From: Streptomyces sp. RKAG293 | GTDB taxonomy: Bacteria; Actinomycetota; Actinomycetes; Streptomycetales; Streptomycetaceae | Direction of reading: 5' to 3' | DNA length: 37,982 bases | Assembly (NCBI RefSeq): GCF_023701745.1 | Contig: NZ_JAJOZB010000003.1 | Location: 1-37,982, forward strand | Part shown: one piece after another, positions 16,017 through 24,030 of the stretch | How positions within the stretch are numbered: position 1 is the stretch's first letter | How the letters are laid out: each line of letters starts with the position of its first letter | Notes under the pieces: model-generated | Told to the model about the DNA's origin: nothing | What the model saw: the letters and a program-made list of their open reading frames with translations, nothing else | Database searches by the model: none | Program-made: the position numbers and the translations under genes

Positions 16017-16034
16017 ACGCCAATCGTTTGGTGT
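16017..16034. promoter_or_regulatory. GntR operator, copy 1
   Basis: ACGCCAATCGTTTGGTGT: arms ACGCCAA and TTGGTGT around TCGT. It differs at one base from the reverse complement of copy 2. It lies 63 bp before the GntR start, where it could block the promoter of that gene. Confidence 0.65.
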
Positions 16035-16037
16035 TGC

Positions 16038-16068
16038 TTGACGAGTGGCGGGTGATGGGTCCAGTCTA
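16038..16068 (+). promoter_or_regulatory. Possible promoter of the transfer operon
   Basis: TTGACG begins at about 16039 and is followed at a distance of about 18 bases by CAGTCT. It sits between the two operator copies, a place that a repressor bound to either would cover. The -10 is a weak match. Confidence 0.35.
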
Positions 16069-16073
16069 GCGAT

Positions 16074-16091
16074 ACGCCAAACGATTGGCGT
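16074..16091. promoter_or_regulatory. GntR operator, copy 2
   Basis: ACGCCAAACGATTGGCGT: perfect arms ACGCCAA and TTGGCGT around ACGA. The centre is 57 bp from that of copy 1. It would overlap the start of the rightward transcript toward the transfer genes. Confidence 0.7.
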
Positions 16092-16142
16092 TAGCGCAAA
16101 TCGTTCAGAAGTGGCTCTTGCTCAGCAAGGGCACCGACATGC

Positions 16143-16187
16143 AAAAAACGGCTCCCCGGGTGGTCTTGGCAGAGACCCGAGGAGCCG
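16143..16187 (-). terminator. Terminator read on the minus strand, within the transfer-operon leader
   Basis: Strong hairpin (arms 16149-16161 and 16175-16187 with one mismatch) preceded on the plus strand by six A, so on the minus strand it ends in TTTTTT. That stops antisense transcripts from running into the GntR gene. On the plus strand it would fold in the 5' leader without a U-run and could act as an attenuator. Confidence 0.6.
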
Positions 16188-16223
16188 CGCACAGGCCGTC
16201 CAACGATGAAGGAGAAACGACCC

Positions 16224-16586
16224 GTGAACACGATTTTCGCAGGTACTCGGACTGCATCGCAGCACACCGGATTGGTGCAGGTGGAGACGCTGGCGCAGCT
16301 GTCGGCGCTGACCGGGGTGCGGGCGGTGGAGTGGCTGGAGTCGCCGGTCGAGTCGGCGGCGGACCGGGCGGAGCGGCTGGAGTTCCTGGCCGATGTGCTG
16401 CTGGGCCTGGACGAGGGCGACGAGGTCGCGGCCCGCCGGGTGGCGGCCCTGTACCGCGAGGTACTGGAAGAACCGGCCGTCGCCGTCGTTGAGAAGGTCG
16501 ACCCGGTGTTCGGCCCGGTCCGCCACCTCCAGACCCTCCCGCCCATCACGGCGCCGGCCCTCGAGTTCGCGGCGGTCGCGGCATGA
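16224..16586 (+). CDS. Small protein, first gene of the transfer operon
   Basis: 120 aa from GTG 16224, chosen because GAAGGAG lies nine bases before it; the longer frame from 16206 would place the ribosome site inside the gene. The sequence is acidic and helical (LVQVETLAQLSALTGVRAVE, DRAERLEFLADVLLGLDEGD), ending in an Ala/Pro tail. No family recognised. Its stop overlaps the next ATG, the first of three such couplings in this operon. Confidence 0.8.
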   Translation: MNTIFAGTRTASQHTGLVQVETLAQLSALTGVRAVEWLESPVESAADRAERLEFLADVLLGLDEGDEVAARRVAALYREVLEEPAVAVVEKVDPVFGPVRHLQTLPPITAPALEFAAVAA

Positions 16587-16987
16587 GCGCCGACGGTACG
16601 GCCGCGACGAAGTTGGCCCGGCTGCGGCTGCAGGCGGTGGTGACGGTCTGGATGGTCACCGGCCTGGTCGCCTCCGGCATGGCCTGGACGCTGGGTCTGC
16701 AGACCAGTTGGTGGCAGCGCGTCCTGCTGGGGCTCCCGCTGCTGGCCCTAGTGGTCCTGGACTGCCGCGACGCCGACCTGGTGGTGGAGGCCCGGATCGC
16801 CCTGACCCGGGGCCTGGCCACGCTGGGCTGGCTGCAGATCCCCCTTGCCGTCGCTGGCGGTTCCTGGCTGGCGGGCCTGTCCTCCCCCGTCTACACCCGC
16901 GTCGCCTTGGCCGCCGTGATCGGCCTGGTCGGCGCCCTGTTCCACTACGCCCCGTCCGCGCCGGCTCCCGCCGGAGGTGCCCGATGA
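16583..16987 (+). CDS. Small integral membrane protein of the transfer operon
   Basis: 134 aa from ATG 16583. Four hydrophobic segments are visible at about residues 16-38, 46-60, 78-98 and 106-122 (for example VVTVWMVTGLVASGMAWTLG and RVALAAVIGLVGALFHYA). A short basic N-terminus precedes them. The size and place in the operon recall the Spd membrane proteins that help spread plasmids through mycelium, though I see no specific family match. Coupled to both neighbours by 4-base overlaps. Confidence 0.8.
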   Translation: MSADGTAATKLARLRLQAVVTVWMVTGLVASGMAWTLGLQTSWWQRVLLGLPLLALVVLDCRDADLVVEARIALTRGLATLGWLQIPLAVAGGSWLAGLSSPVYTRVALAAVIGLVGALFHYAPSAPAPAGGAR

Positions 16988-17367
16988 GGTTCCGCTCCGA
17001 CCGCAGCGTCGAACTGGACATCGCGATCAACCGCCGGGTCCGTGCCGCCGAGGAGCGCCAGGCGCTCGCCGAGCAGCGGGTCCGCCAGCTGGAAGCGGCC
17101 CTGGAGCCGCAGAGCGTCCTGCGAGCCGAGAAGCAGCAGGAGCTGGCTGAGCTGCGGCGGCAACTGGCGCACGCGCAGGACGCGCTGGCGGCGGCCGAGG
17201 ACACCCGCATCACCGTTGAGCTGCTGCGCAGTCTGCTGGCCCAGGCCACGCAGGCGGCCACGGCGGCTGGCACCGACCTGGACCCGCACTGGCGGCTGGC
17301 GGCGGACGTGTTCGCCCTGAAGCTCCCGAACACCGCCGCTGAGCCGGCTGCTGGAGGTACCCGATGA
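16984..17367 (+). CDS. Coiled-coil protein of the transfer operon
   Basis: 127 aa from ATG 16984. Residues about 15-80 are a continuous charged coiled coil (RVRAAEERQALAEQRVRQLE and on) followed by a second helix pair (ITVELLRSLLAQATQAA). No membrane segment. Probably a scaffold or partner of the membrane proteins on either side. ATGA overlaps on both ends. Confidence 0.8.
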   Translation: MRFRSDRSVELDIAINRRVRAAEERQALAEQRVRQLEAALEPQSVLRAEKQQELAELRRQLAHAQDALAAAEDTRITVELLRSLLAQATQAATAAGTDLDPHWRLAADVFALKLPNTAAEPAAGGTR

Positions 17368-18998
17368 GCACCACCGATTTCCGGCAGTCCCGCCGCGACG
17401 CCGAGACCTCGCGGCGTGAGCAGGACCGTGAGGACCGCCGACAGGCGCAGGAGGCGCAGCTGCAGCGTGAGCAGCTGGTGCTGACCGCGAACCTGCAGCG
17501 GGCGCGGCTGCAGGCGGAGGCCGACACCGCGGCGCGGGAGCAGGACCGGGCGGACAGGGCCGCCGCTGCTGAGCGCGAGCGCCTGGCCCAGGAGATCAAG
17601 GACCGGCAGCGGGCCGAGCGGGTGGAGCGCGAGCGCCAGGTGGCGGCCGCGGCCGCGAAGGAGAAGGCCCGCCTGAAGGCCAAGGCGAAGGCCGAGCGGC
17701 GGGAGCGGCGCAACGCCGCGGTGAAGGCGGCGCCCGGGTTCGTGTCGCAGCACCTGGATCTGGTGGCGGCGCTGGTGGTGATGGCGTGCAGCATCATTCC
17801 CGCCCTGATCTCCCAGAGCGCGTCACTGTCCGACACCGGCATCACGGCGCCGACGGCGATGGGTTGGCAGGGCTCGCTGCTGGTCGCGCTCCTGCCGGTG
17901 ATGCTGGAGTGCTCCGCTTGGGCCGCTACTGCCGGCGAGGCCAAGGCCCTCGCGCAGGGCCGCTCCCCGTGGGCGTACCGGATCGCGGTCTACCTGTTCG
18001 CCGGTCTGGCGGCGTGGGTCAACTGGCAGCACGGCAACAACGCTGGCGGTGACAAGTACGGACTGCTGCTCGGCAGCGTGCTGGCCGCGTCCTCGGTCAT
18101 CCCGATCGCGGTGTGGCAGCTCGTGCAGGTCGGCCGGCACCGCGAGGTCAAGGCGAAGCTCAAGGCTGAGCGGCTCGCCCGCCGCGAGGACCGTCGTACG
18201 ACTAGGGATCGCAAGCGCCTCTACGCGGATGTGTGGCACACCGCGCAGCAGTTGCGGGCCATCGCCGGTCACCGGCGGCTGTCGATGGATGAGGCGTGGC
18301 AGGGTGCGTACGCAGTTCATGAGGGCGCAGGCCCGGAGGCGCTGCCTGCCGACCTGATGGTGCTGCTGTCGGCCGAGCTGCTCGGCCTGCGGGCCGAGGC
18401 CGAGAAGGGCTTGGCGGACGTCCTCGGAAAGCTCAACGAAGCCCGCGCGCTACGCCTCAAGGTTTCGGGGTCGGCGAAAGAAAACACGTCCGTCCAGGCG
18501 ACCGAGAACGTCCACAAAGCGTCCCCGAACGCGTCCAGCGGGAGGGACACTATCCCCCCCACGCACCCCGGTAACCGATCTCTTCACAGGGCTGCACAGC
18601 GCGCCCGGAAAACGGTATCGCCGCAGGATGCGCCGTCTGTCCCCCTGTCCGCGCCCGCGCGCGAGGACAAGCCCGCCCGTACGCGGAAGCCCCGCCCGCC
18701 GCGCCCCGAGCGGACGCTGTCGGAGGGGGCGAAGAAGGCAGCGCGGCAGACCGCGTTGGCGTCCGCCACGGACGCTGCGGCGGCCGAGAAGAAGACGTTG
18801 GAGGACTGGGCTGCGGACGAACTGCGGGCCGACCGCAAGGTGACCTGGCACGCCGTACAGGCCGAGACGCTGCGCCGCCGCAAGGAGAACGACAAGAAGG
18901 CCGTGCAGCCGTCCCGGTCCTGGTCCTACGACCGGCTCACCGCCGCCAAGAAGCGTGACGGCGGCGATGGTTCCCTGCACATCGTGCGGAGCGCCTGA
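17364..18998 (+). CDS. DUF2637-like membrane protein, plasmid spread/transfer
   Basis: 544 aa from ATG 17364. Residues 1-120 are a very charged Arg/Glu/Gln/Ala coiled coil. Membrane segments follow at about 132-155, 168-190, 208-225 and 232-255 (LVAALVVMACSIIPALIS, SLLVALLPVMLECSAWAA, IAVYLFAGLAAWVNWQHG). That four-segment block resembles DUF2637, which occurs in SpdA-type plasmid spread proteins. After it come a basic region, a regulator-like helical part (about 290-350) and a long Lys/Ala/Pro-rich tail. Likely membrane-anchored with large cytoplasmic ends that could touch DNA or the transfer ATPase. Confidence 0.8.
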   Translation: MSTTDFRQSRRDAETSRREQDREDRRQAQEAQLQREQLVLTANLQRARLQAEADTAAREQDRADRAAAAERERLAQEIKDRQRAERVERERQVAAAAAKEKARLKAKAKAERRERRNAAVKAAPGFVSQHLDLVAALVVMACSIIPALISQSASLSDTGITAPTAMGWQGSLLVALLPVMLECSAWAATAGEAKALAQGRSPWAYRIAVYLFAGLAAWVNWQHGNNAGGDKYGLLLGSVLAASSVIPIAVWQLVQVGRHREVKAKLKAERLARREDRRTTRDRKRLYADVWHTAQQLRAIAGHRRLSMDEAWQGAYAVHEGAGPEALPADLMVLLSAELLGLRAEAEKGLADVLGKLNEARALRLKVSGSAKENTSVQATENVHKASPNASSGRDTIPPTHPGNRSLHRAAQRARKTVSPQDAPSVPLSAPAREDKPARTRKPRPPRPERTLSEGAKKAARQTALASATDAAAAEKKTLEDWAADELRADRKVTWHAVQAETLRRRKENDKKAVQPSRSWSYDRLTAAKKRDGGDGSLHIVRSA

Positions 18999-19372
18999 TG
19001 GCCGCCTACGCGAAGTACTTCGACCCGGACGGCGCCCGCTACGGCATCCCCACCTTCCCGTTCCGGATGGCGCCAGAGGAGTACGCGACGCGCCGCCAAC
19101 TGCGGGCTCTGGGGCTGCGGCCGGGCGGACAGCCCGTCGCCGGCCAGGTGCTGTGGCGCTCGCGCCGTCGCAAGACCGAGGCCGCCTACCTGTTCCTGAT
19201 CGCGGACGCCAAGCCGGTCCGCCCGATGACGCCCGCCAAGTGGGCGTCCGTGCACGGCGCGCTGCGCGCCCGGCGCACCTGCCGGCTGTGCCACACCGAG
19301 CGCGAATACGAGATTTCCCGGCGCCTGGGCGCCTGCACCCCGTGCGCCGACGGTTTCACCGCCGCCGCCTGA
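18998..19372 (+). CDS. RRQL-type protein with zinc ribbon
   Basis: 124 aa from ATG 18998, whose A is the last base of the preceding stop. It has YATRRQLRALGLRPGGQPVA, a phrase common in small proteins of Streptomyces plasmids and conjugative elements. The C-terminus carries CRLCHTE and GACTPCA, a four-Cys zinc ribbon. Function unknown; the repeated association with transfer regions suggests a role there. The gene closes this operon before a hairpin terminator. Confidence 0.8.
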   Translation: MAAYAKYFDPDGARYGIPTFPFRMAPEEYATRRQLRALGLRPGGQPVAGQVLWRSRRRKTEAAYLFLIADAKPVRPMTPAKWASVHGALRARRTCRLCHTEREYEISRRLGACTPCADGFTAAA

Positions 19373-19390
19373 ACCACCGAACAGCACAGC

Positions 19391-19429
19391 GCGGGGCCGG
19401 CCATAGCTGCCAGGCGGGACCGGCCCCGC
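19391..19429 (+). terminator. Terminator between the small transfer genes and the ATPase gene
   Basis: Arms GCGGGGCCGG (19391-19400) and CCGGCCCCGC (19420-19429), perfect over 10 bp with a 19-nt loop, 18 bases after the stop. The ATPase gene starts 41 bases later with its own ribosome site. Confidence 0.5.
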
Positions 19430-19470
19430 TCCTCCCCGGCACGTGAACCGACACAAGGAGTGCGTTCAGG

Positions 19471-22110
19471 ATGACCGAGACCAACCCCACCGGGCACCTC
19501 GCCCCCGCCGTGGTCCGCCAGGCGGCCGAACTCGTGGTCGCCACCCAGTTCGGCTCCCCCTCCATGCTGCAGCGCGAACTGAAGATCTCCTTCGACACCG
19601 CCATCGCCCTGCTGGACCGGCTGCACACCATGAAGGTCGTCGGCCCCCGCAACGGCCCCAAGGCCCGCCCGGTCCTGGTGCGCCACACCGACCAGCTGCG
19701 CGACCTCCTGGACGCGGCGACCCCCGGAACCGGCGCGACCCTGGCGACCGTGACCCGCCTGCCCTACACCGACGACCCCGACCTGGACGGCCCCGGCACC
19801 GACAACAACCCGTACGACAGCACGCCGCCGGTCGACTTCACCAAGCCCACCGGACCGGCGGACCCCGGACCGACCGCCCCGGCCGGGCCGCCAGAGCCCT
19901 CCCGCGAGCCGCTTGAGGGCACCGTCATCACCGCCGACGCGTGGGAGACTCGCGCCGACCCCGAGGGCGACGCCCCCTGGATCCACCCGGCGCTGCTCAC
20001 CCGCGAAGGCCGCCGGGCCCGGTACGAGTTCCTGCGCCGCCAGTCGCGGCGCCAGCTGCGTCGCTGGGTGGCCCGCCAGCGCAGCGCCCACGGCGTGGTT
20101 CAGCGGGCGGTCCGCGGCACGCGCCGGGCCCACGTCTGGGTCCGCGGCATCGAGGGCATGAAGGCCCGATCGGACCTGCAACTGGCATTGGCCACCACGG
20201 CGGAGGCCAACCGGGCCGCGCGCCGGGCGAGCGTGGCGATCCTGGACCGCAAGGCCAAGCAGAACGCCGCGCAGAAGGCGCAGCAGGACGCGAACCAGTC
20301 CGTGACCATCGCGGCCGCCGCCAAGAAGCACGCCCGCAACATCGTCCTGGCCCGGGCCGCGTCCGTGTACGGCACGGCCGGCGGCGTCGACCTGGTCGCG
20401 TACGGCTACGAGGGCGTGTGGGGGCTGCTCGGCGCCCTGGCCCTGAACCTCGGTGCCGCCTCCTGGTTCGGCCGCGACGTGGAACTGACCGAGGAGCAGC
20501 TCGCGCGCCTGGAGCAGGTCGAGGCCGGCATCCCGCAGAAGTTCGAGATCGGCATGACGCCGCGCATGTTCGAGGCGATGTTCCGCCAGGCGCTGACCGA
20601 AGACCTCAAGGTCAACATCGCCGCGCTGCGCGTCGACCCGCAGCCATGGGGATTCGAGATCCACGTATGGCTGGACCGCATGACGCCCGAGAAGATCAGC
20701 GACGGTCTGAAGCAGCTGGAGGCATGCCTGCCCGGCGTGCGCACCGGCAGCATCCTGCTCCAGCAGTCCGCCGCCTCCCGCAACGAGTGCGTGATCCGGG
20801 TGCCCGGACCGAACCCGTGGCAGGCCGTGCCCGAACTCCCCTACCGCGCCCCGCAGTCCCTGACCACGGACGCGATCCACCGGGCGCAGATCGGCGCGGA
20901 CATGTCCGGCCGGCCCCTGGCCCTGCCGATGTGCCGCACCAACGTCAACGTCGTCGGCGCGTCGCGCTCCGGCAAGTCCACCATCCTGTGCGCCATCCTG
21001 GACGCCCTCACCGTGACCGAGGACCAGATCATCATCGGCATCGACTTGGGCAGCGCCGGCTCCGGATTCGGCGGGCTGCGTCGGGCCATGCACGTGGTGG
21101 TCACCAAGCCGCAGGACGCGCAGCGCGTCCTGCAGTGGGCGCTGGATGTCGGAAAGGGCCGCCCCGCTTTGTTCGGCCGACTCGGCATGGGCAAGAACTG
21201 GGCCACCTCCCGAAAGCGCCCCGGTATCAAAATCGTCGTCGACGAATTCCCGGCACTGGTCAAGGAAAGCCGCAAGGGCTACTTCGACACGGAGCTGAAG
21301 CGGATGGTCGGCTGGGACCTGGACGGCATGTTGGCCGAACTGGCGATCACCAGCGCCAAGAGCGATGTCACGATCGTCATCGCCGGACAGGGCGTCACCA
21401 AGGAGAAGGTGAAGGACAACACCTGGCTGACCGAGCTGCCGGTCCAGGTCCTCGGATCCTGCGACACCGACGACGTCGTGCAGATCCTCGGCGGCGGCGC
21501 GATGGCCGAGGGCTGGCGCCCGGACCGGCTCATGCCCGCGATGGGCGCCGCCGTCAACGACGCCTCGGTCGCGTACGTGATGGCCGGCGGCGACTACTGC
21601 GAGCCCATCCCCTACCGCGCCTGCTTCGCCTCCGAGGACGAACTGCTGCGCCGGGGCATCGAGCGGGCCGGCGCCGGGCTGGTCGGCATCGACGCCGAGT
21701 CCGCGGAGTTCAGCCCGATCCGGCTCGAGGACCTGATGGCCGCCAGCGAGAACCGGCTGGACACCTCCGACCCGCAGGACACCGTCCCGCAGCTGATCAC
21801 CACCATTCGGCAGATCTTCGCCGACGCCCAGGACGCGGACGGCAAGGAGCCGGCCGGACTCGCCCCGGAGGAACTGGCCGCAGCCCTGGGCGCGGTCGAC
21901 GCCGACCGGTGGGACCTGGAGCAGTTCGACGGCGACGACCAGGAGCAGCGGGTGGCCGCCCGGGTCGGGGCACTGCGCCAGGCGGTGACCGCCGTCCTGG
22001 CGCCGTCCGGGCAGACCTGGGCGCTGGAGAAGTACAGCGCCAAACTGCCCCGCGGCTACCGGCTCAAGGACCTCAAGGTGATCACCGGGGAGACCGCCCC
22101 AGCGTCCTGA
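19471..22110 (+). CDS. FtsK/SpoIIIE-like plasmid DNA translocase (TraB-like)
   Basis: 879 aa from ATG 19471 (AAGGAG upstream). Residues about 12-65 look like an FtsK gamma winged helix (FGSPSMLQRELKISFDTAI, then GPRNGPKARPVLV), which reads DNA direction signals. A Pro/Asp-rich linker (to about 150), a basic region and a short hydrophobic part (about 290-330) follow. The motor domain has Walker A VGASRSGKST (about 494-503) and Walker B IKIVVDEFPAL (about 586-596). A late helical tail completes it. TraB ATPases pump double-stranded plasmid DNA between hyphae as hexamers and normally carry the reader domain at the C-terminus; here it is at the front. All motor residues are present. Confidence 0.88.
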   Translation: MTETNPTGHLAPAVVRQAAELVVATQFGSPSMLQRELKISFDTAIALLDRLHTMKVVGPRNGPKARPVLVRHTDQLRDLLDAATPGTGATLATVTRLPYTDDPDLDGPGTDNNPYDSTPPVDFTKPTGPADPGPTAPAGPPEPSREPLEGTVITADAWETRADPEGDAPWIHPALLTREGRRARYEFLRRQSRRQLRRWVARQRSAHGVVQRAVRGTRRAHVWVRGIEGMKARSDLQLALATTAEANRAARRASVAILDRKAKQNAAQKAQQDANQSVTIAAAAKKHARNIVLARAASVYGTAGGVDLVAYGYEGVWGLLGALALNLGAASWFGRDVELTEEQLARLEQVEAGIPQKFEIGMTPRMFEAMFRQALTEDLKVNIAALRVDPQPWGFEIHVWLDRMTPEKISDGLKQLEACLPGVRTGSILLQQSAASRNECVIRVPGPNPWQAVPELPYRAPQSLTTDAIHRAQIGADMSGRPLALPMCRTNVNVVGASRSGKSTILCAILDALTVTEDQIIIGIDLGSAGSGFGGLRRAMHVVVTKPQDAQRVLQWALDVGKGRPALFGRLGMGKNWATSRKRPGIKIVVDEFPALVKESRKGYFDTELKRMVGWDLDGMLAELAITSAKSDVTIVIAGQGVTKEKVKDNTWLTELPVQVLGSCDTDDVVQILGGGAMAEGWRPDRLMPAMGAAVNDASVAYVMAGGDYCEPIPYRACFASEDELLRRGIERAGAGLVGIDAESAEFSPIRLEDLMAASENRLDTSDPQDTVPQLITTIRQIFADAQDADGKEPAGLAPEELAAALGAVDADRWDLEQFDGDDQEQRVAARVGALRQAVTAVLAPSGQTWALEKYSAKLPRGYRLKDLKVITGETAPAS

Positions 22111-22134
22111 CCGGCACCGGAACCGGGTGGAACG

Positions 22135-22249
22135 CGCAGGTCAGCGGGGTGGAACCGGTCCGGAACCGGGCCGGAACACCCCGCCCCGACCGGAACGCGT
22201 TCCGCCCCCGCACCGGGCTTCCAGGCCCGTTCCACCCCGCTGACCTGCG
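22135..22249. repeat. Long inverted repeat with GGAAC boxes
   Basis: Arms 22135-22155 and 22229-22249 are perfect over 21 bp (starting CGCAGGTCAGCGGGG), with weaker symmetry continuing about 15 bp outward. The 73-bp middle holds more GGAAC/GTTCC boxes and the 14-bp palindrome CGGAACGCGTTCCG at about 22191. Right after it GTTCCATGCC (22250) repeats the 4329 block. It could be the terminator of the ATPase gene, or the cis-acting transfer locus that the ATPase binds. Confidence 0.6.
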
Positions 22250-22301
22250 GTTCCATGCCGTTCCATCCCGAGTTCCGCCCGAATGATCCCAGGAGTCCGT
22301 T

Positions 22302-23438
22302 ATGCGTTCCACGTCGTTCAGGCCCTCCGATCCGGCCTCCGGGTACCACCGGATCACCAGCGAGCGCCGATTCCGCTACCTCGAGCAGGACCCGGCTCAC
22401 ACCTACCGCATCAAGTGGCTACCGGTCCCCGTGGCCTGCCTGATCTGCCAGACCGACACCAACTTGACCTTCACCCTCGATGAGGCGGCCGACCCGCTCG
22501 TGCACGTCGCCTGCCCCGCCGGCCACGCCTTCGACGAACCGCGCATCGACCGCCAGCACTTCATCACCTACTCCCGGCTGCTGTCCTACGCCGACCCCAA
22601 CCCCGCCCTGCTGTGGATCACCGACGCAGGATTCGGGCAGGAAGACCCGCCGCCCATCGACTACGCCCACGACATCACCGCCGCCACACGCTACGCCGCC
22701 CGGCAGGCCAAACGACGCGCCAAAGCCCAGGTGAAGGGCGCGATCCGCCGCCCGCTGCGCACCGCGAAGAAGAAGGCCCGCAACGCGGCCTTCGCCCCGA
22801 TCGCCGCCGCCTTACGCGCGGTCTGGGCCTGGCAGGCCGGCACCTCCCCCGAGTCCTCCCCGAAGACGGCACCAGCCTCGGCCGGGGCCCCGGCCGCCTC
22901 CTCGCGCACCACCACGTGCGCGGTGTGCCAAGGCGCCGGCCAGATCCCCGGCACCACCGTCACCTGCACCGAATGCGCCCGGCCGGCCAAGCCGCGGGCG
23001 GCCCGCTGCCCCGGCGGCTGCCGTGGCGGCTGGCACACCCTCGACTCCCGCCTGCACGAGCAGCGGGTGCCGTGCTCGGTCTGCAACCCCGGTGGCACCG
23101 CCAAGCCGGTCGCGCCCGCCGACCGGCGCGGCGCCAAGCCCACCAAGCCCCGCCGCGGCAACCCGACCCGGGTCGAGAACTACGGCGTCGTCGCCGACGG
23201 GAACATCACCGGCTCGGTCGTCAACAGCCCGACCACCCCGCACGACGACGCAATCCGCCGCCAGGTCGCCGCATCGGTCAACCGCGGCACCCAGCCCGGC
23301 AGCACGGCACACACCGGCGTCACCAGCGCCGGCCGCACCACCGGCCGGGTGCAGTCCACCGTGCGCGTCCACGGCACCAACAACTCGGTGATCGACGACA
23401 CCACCAGCGACGCCACCACCCAGACCACCTCCGACTGA
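22302..23438 (+). CDS. Zinc-finger protein of the transfer region
   Basis: 378 aa from ATG 22302 (AGGAG upstream). N-terminal 130 residues hold two Cys pairs (ACLICQTD, VHVACPAGHAFDEP). A basic helix follows (AARQAKRRAKAQVKGAIRR). Residues about 205-265 form a DnaJ-type zinc finger (CAVCQGAGQ, CTECA, CPGGCRGGW, PCSVCNPGG). The Thr/Ser/Asn-rich tail has a repeat-like NITGSVVNS and NNSVIDD. Four CxxC-type sites suggest binding of nucleic acid or protein. No function assigned. It follows the ATPase gene and may be read with the small membrane proteins behind it. Confidence 0.75.
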   Translation: MRSTSFRPSDPASGYHRITSERRFRYLEQDPAHTYRIKWLPVPVACLICQTDTNLTFTLDEAADPLVHVACPAGHAFDEPRIDRQHFITYSRLLSYADPNPALLWITDAGFGQEDPPPIDYAHDITAATRYAARQAKRRAKAQVKGAIRRPLRTAKKKARNAAFAPIAAALRAVWAWQAGTSPESSPKTAPASAGAPAASSRTTTCAVCQGAGQIPGTTVTCTECARPAKPRAARCPGGCRGGWHTLDSRLHEQRVPCSVCNPGGTAKPVAPADRRGAKPTKPRRGNPTRVENYGVVADGNITGSVVNSPTTPHDDAIRRQVAASVNRGTQPGSTAHTGVTSAGRTTGRVQSTVRVHGTNNSVIDDTTSDATTQTTSD

Positions 23439-23455
23439 CCGAAGGGACGCCCGCC

Positions 23456-23647
23456 GTGCTGTCCATCTCCGCAGTCCTGCTGCTGCTCCTGGTCGTGGCC
23501 CTGCTGGTCCGAAAGTTCGGCCTGCGTATCCCCCACGCGCTGGCCAGCGCCCTGCTCGGCTTCTACGCCGCCAGCTCCTCCTGGGGGCCGTCGATCACCA
23601 GCTTCCTGTCCAAGCTCGCCGCGATGCTCGGCCACTTCTCCCCCTGA
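23456..23647 (+). CDS. Small membrane protein, 63 aa
   Basis: GTG 23456 with GAAGGGA before it, 15 bases after the previous stop. Residues 1-20 (MLSISAVLLLLLVVALLVRK) are one membrane segment, and 28-50 (ALASALLGFYAASSSWG) a second, weaker one. Short proteins of this form sit after traB in many Streptomyces plasmids. Likely part of the transfer membrane complex. Confidence 0.7.
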   Translation: MLSISAVLLLLLVVALLVRKFGLRIPHALASALLGFYAASSSWGPSITSFLSKLAAMLGHFSP

Positions 23648-23668
23648 TCCCGATGGAAGGACTCCCCC

Positions 23669-23950
23669 TTGGGCGTCAAATACCTGCTCACCACGCCGGA
23701 ACCGCCCACCTGGTGGGCCCGCTACAAGACGGTCGTGTGGGGAGTGGTCGGCCTGCTGATCGGCCTCCAGCTCTCCGGCACCCACGGCAGCACCCCGGCC
23801 CCCTCCCCCACCCCCGGAGCCACCACCCGGTCGCCATCACCGCACCGGCCGACTCCGTCGCTCACCCCTCGAAAGACCGCTCCAACTGCCCAGCGCACCG
23901 GGGGACCTGCACCGATCCAAATAGGCAAACAAAAAGTATGCCGGTTGTAG
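23669..23950 (+). CDS. Small membrane protein with Pro/Thr tail
   Basis: 93 aa from TTG 23669, chosen for GGAAGG eight bases before. Residues about 15-36 (WWARYKTVVWGVVGLLIGLQ) contain one membrane segment. The rest is Pro/Ser/Thr-rich, as in outside linkers. The last codons overlap the operator-like site at 23924, so the true end may be as shown but the site is older or shared. No family recognised. Confidence 0.55.
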   Translation: MGVKYLLTTPEPPTWWARYKTVVWGVVGLLIGLQLSGTHGSTPAPSPTPGATTRSPSPHRPTPSLTPRKTAPTAQRTGGPAPIQIGKQKVCRL

Positions 23951-23972
23951 ACAGGCAGACTTTTAGTCTGCA
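23924..23972. promoter_or_regulatory. Pair of related palindromic operators
   Basis: Site 1 (23924-23942) reads GGCAAACAAAAAGTATGCC. Site 2 (23954-23972), on the other strand, reads TGCAGACTAAAAGTCTGCC. They share GCAnACnAAAAGTnTGCC and their centres are 30 bp apart. The AT-rich cores stand out in this DNA. They lie just before the DUF4097 gene and probably regulate it. Confidence 0.65.
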
Positions 23973-24030
23973 TGATTGAGGTGTCGGGCAAGCCAGGCAC
24001 CGCCCCACAACCCCACAACCAGGAGACCTT

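Noticed and set aside
19186..21093. Open minus-strand frame of 635 codons
   Set aside because: Antisense to the intact transfer ATPase; no motif and no ribosome site.
19941..22286. Open plus-strand frame of 781 codons
   Set aside because: Other frame of the ATPase gene, almost only Arg, Pro, Gly and Ala.
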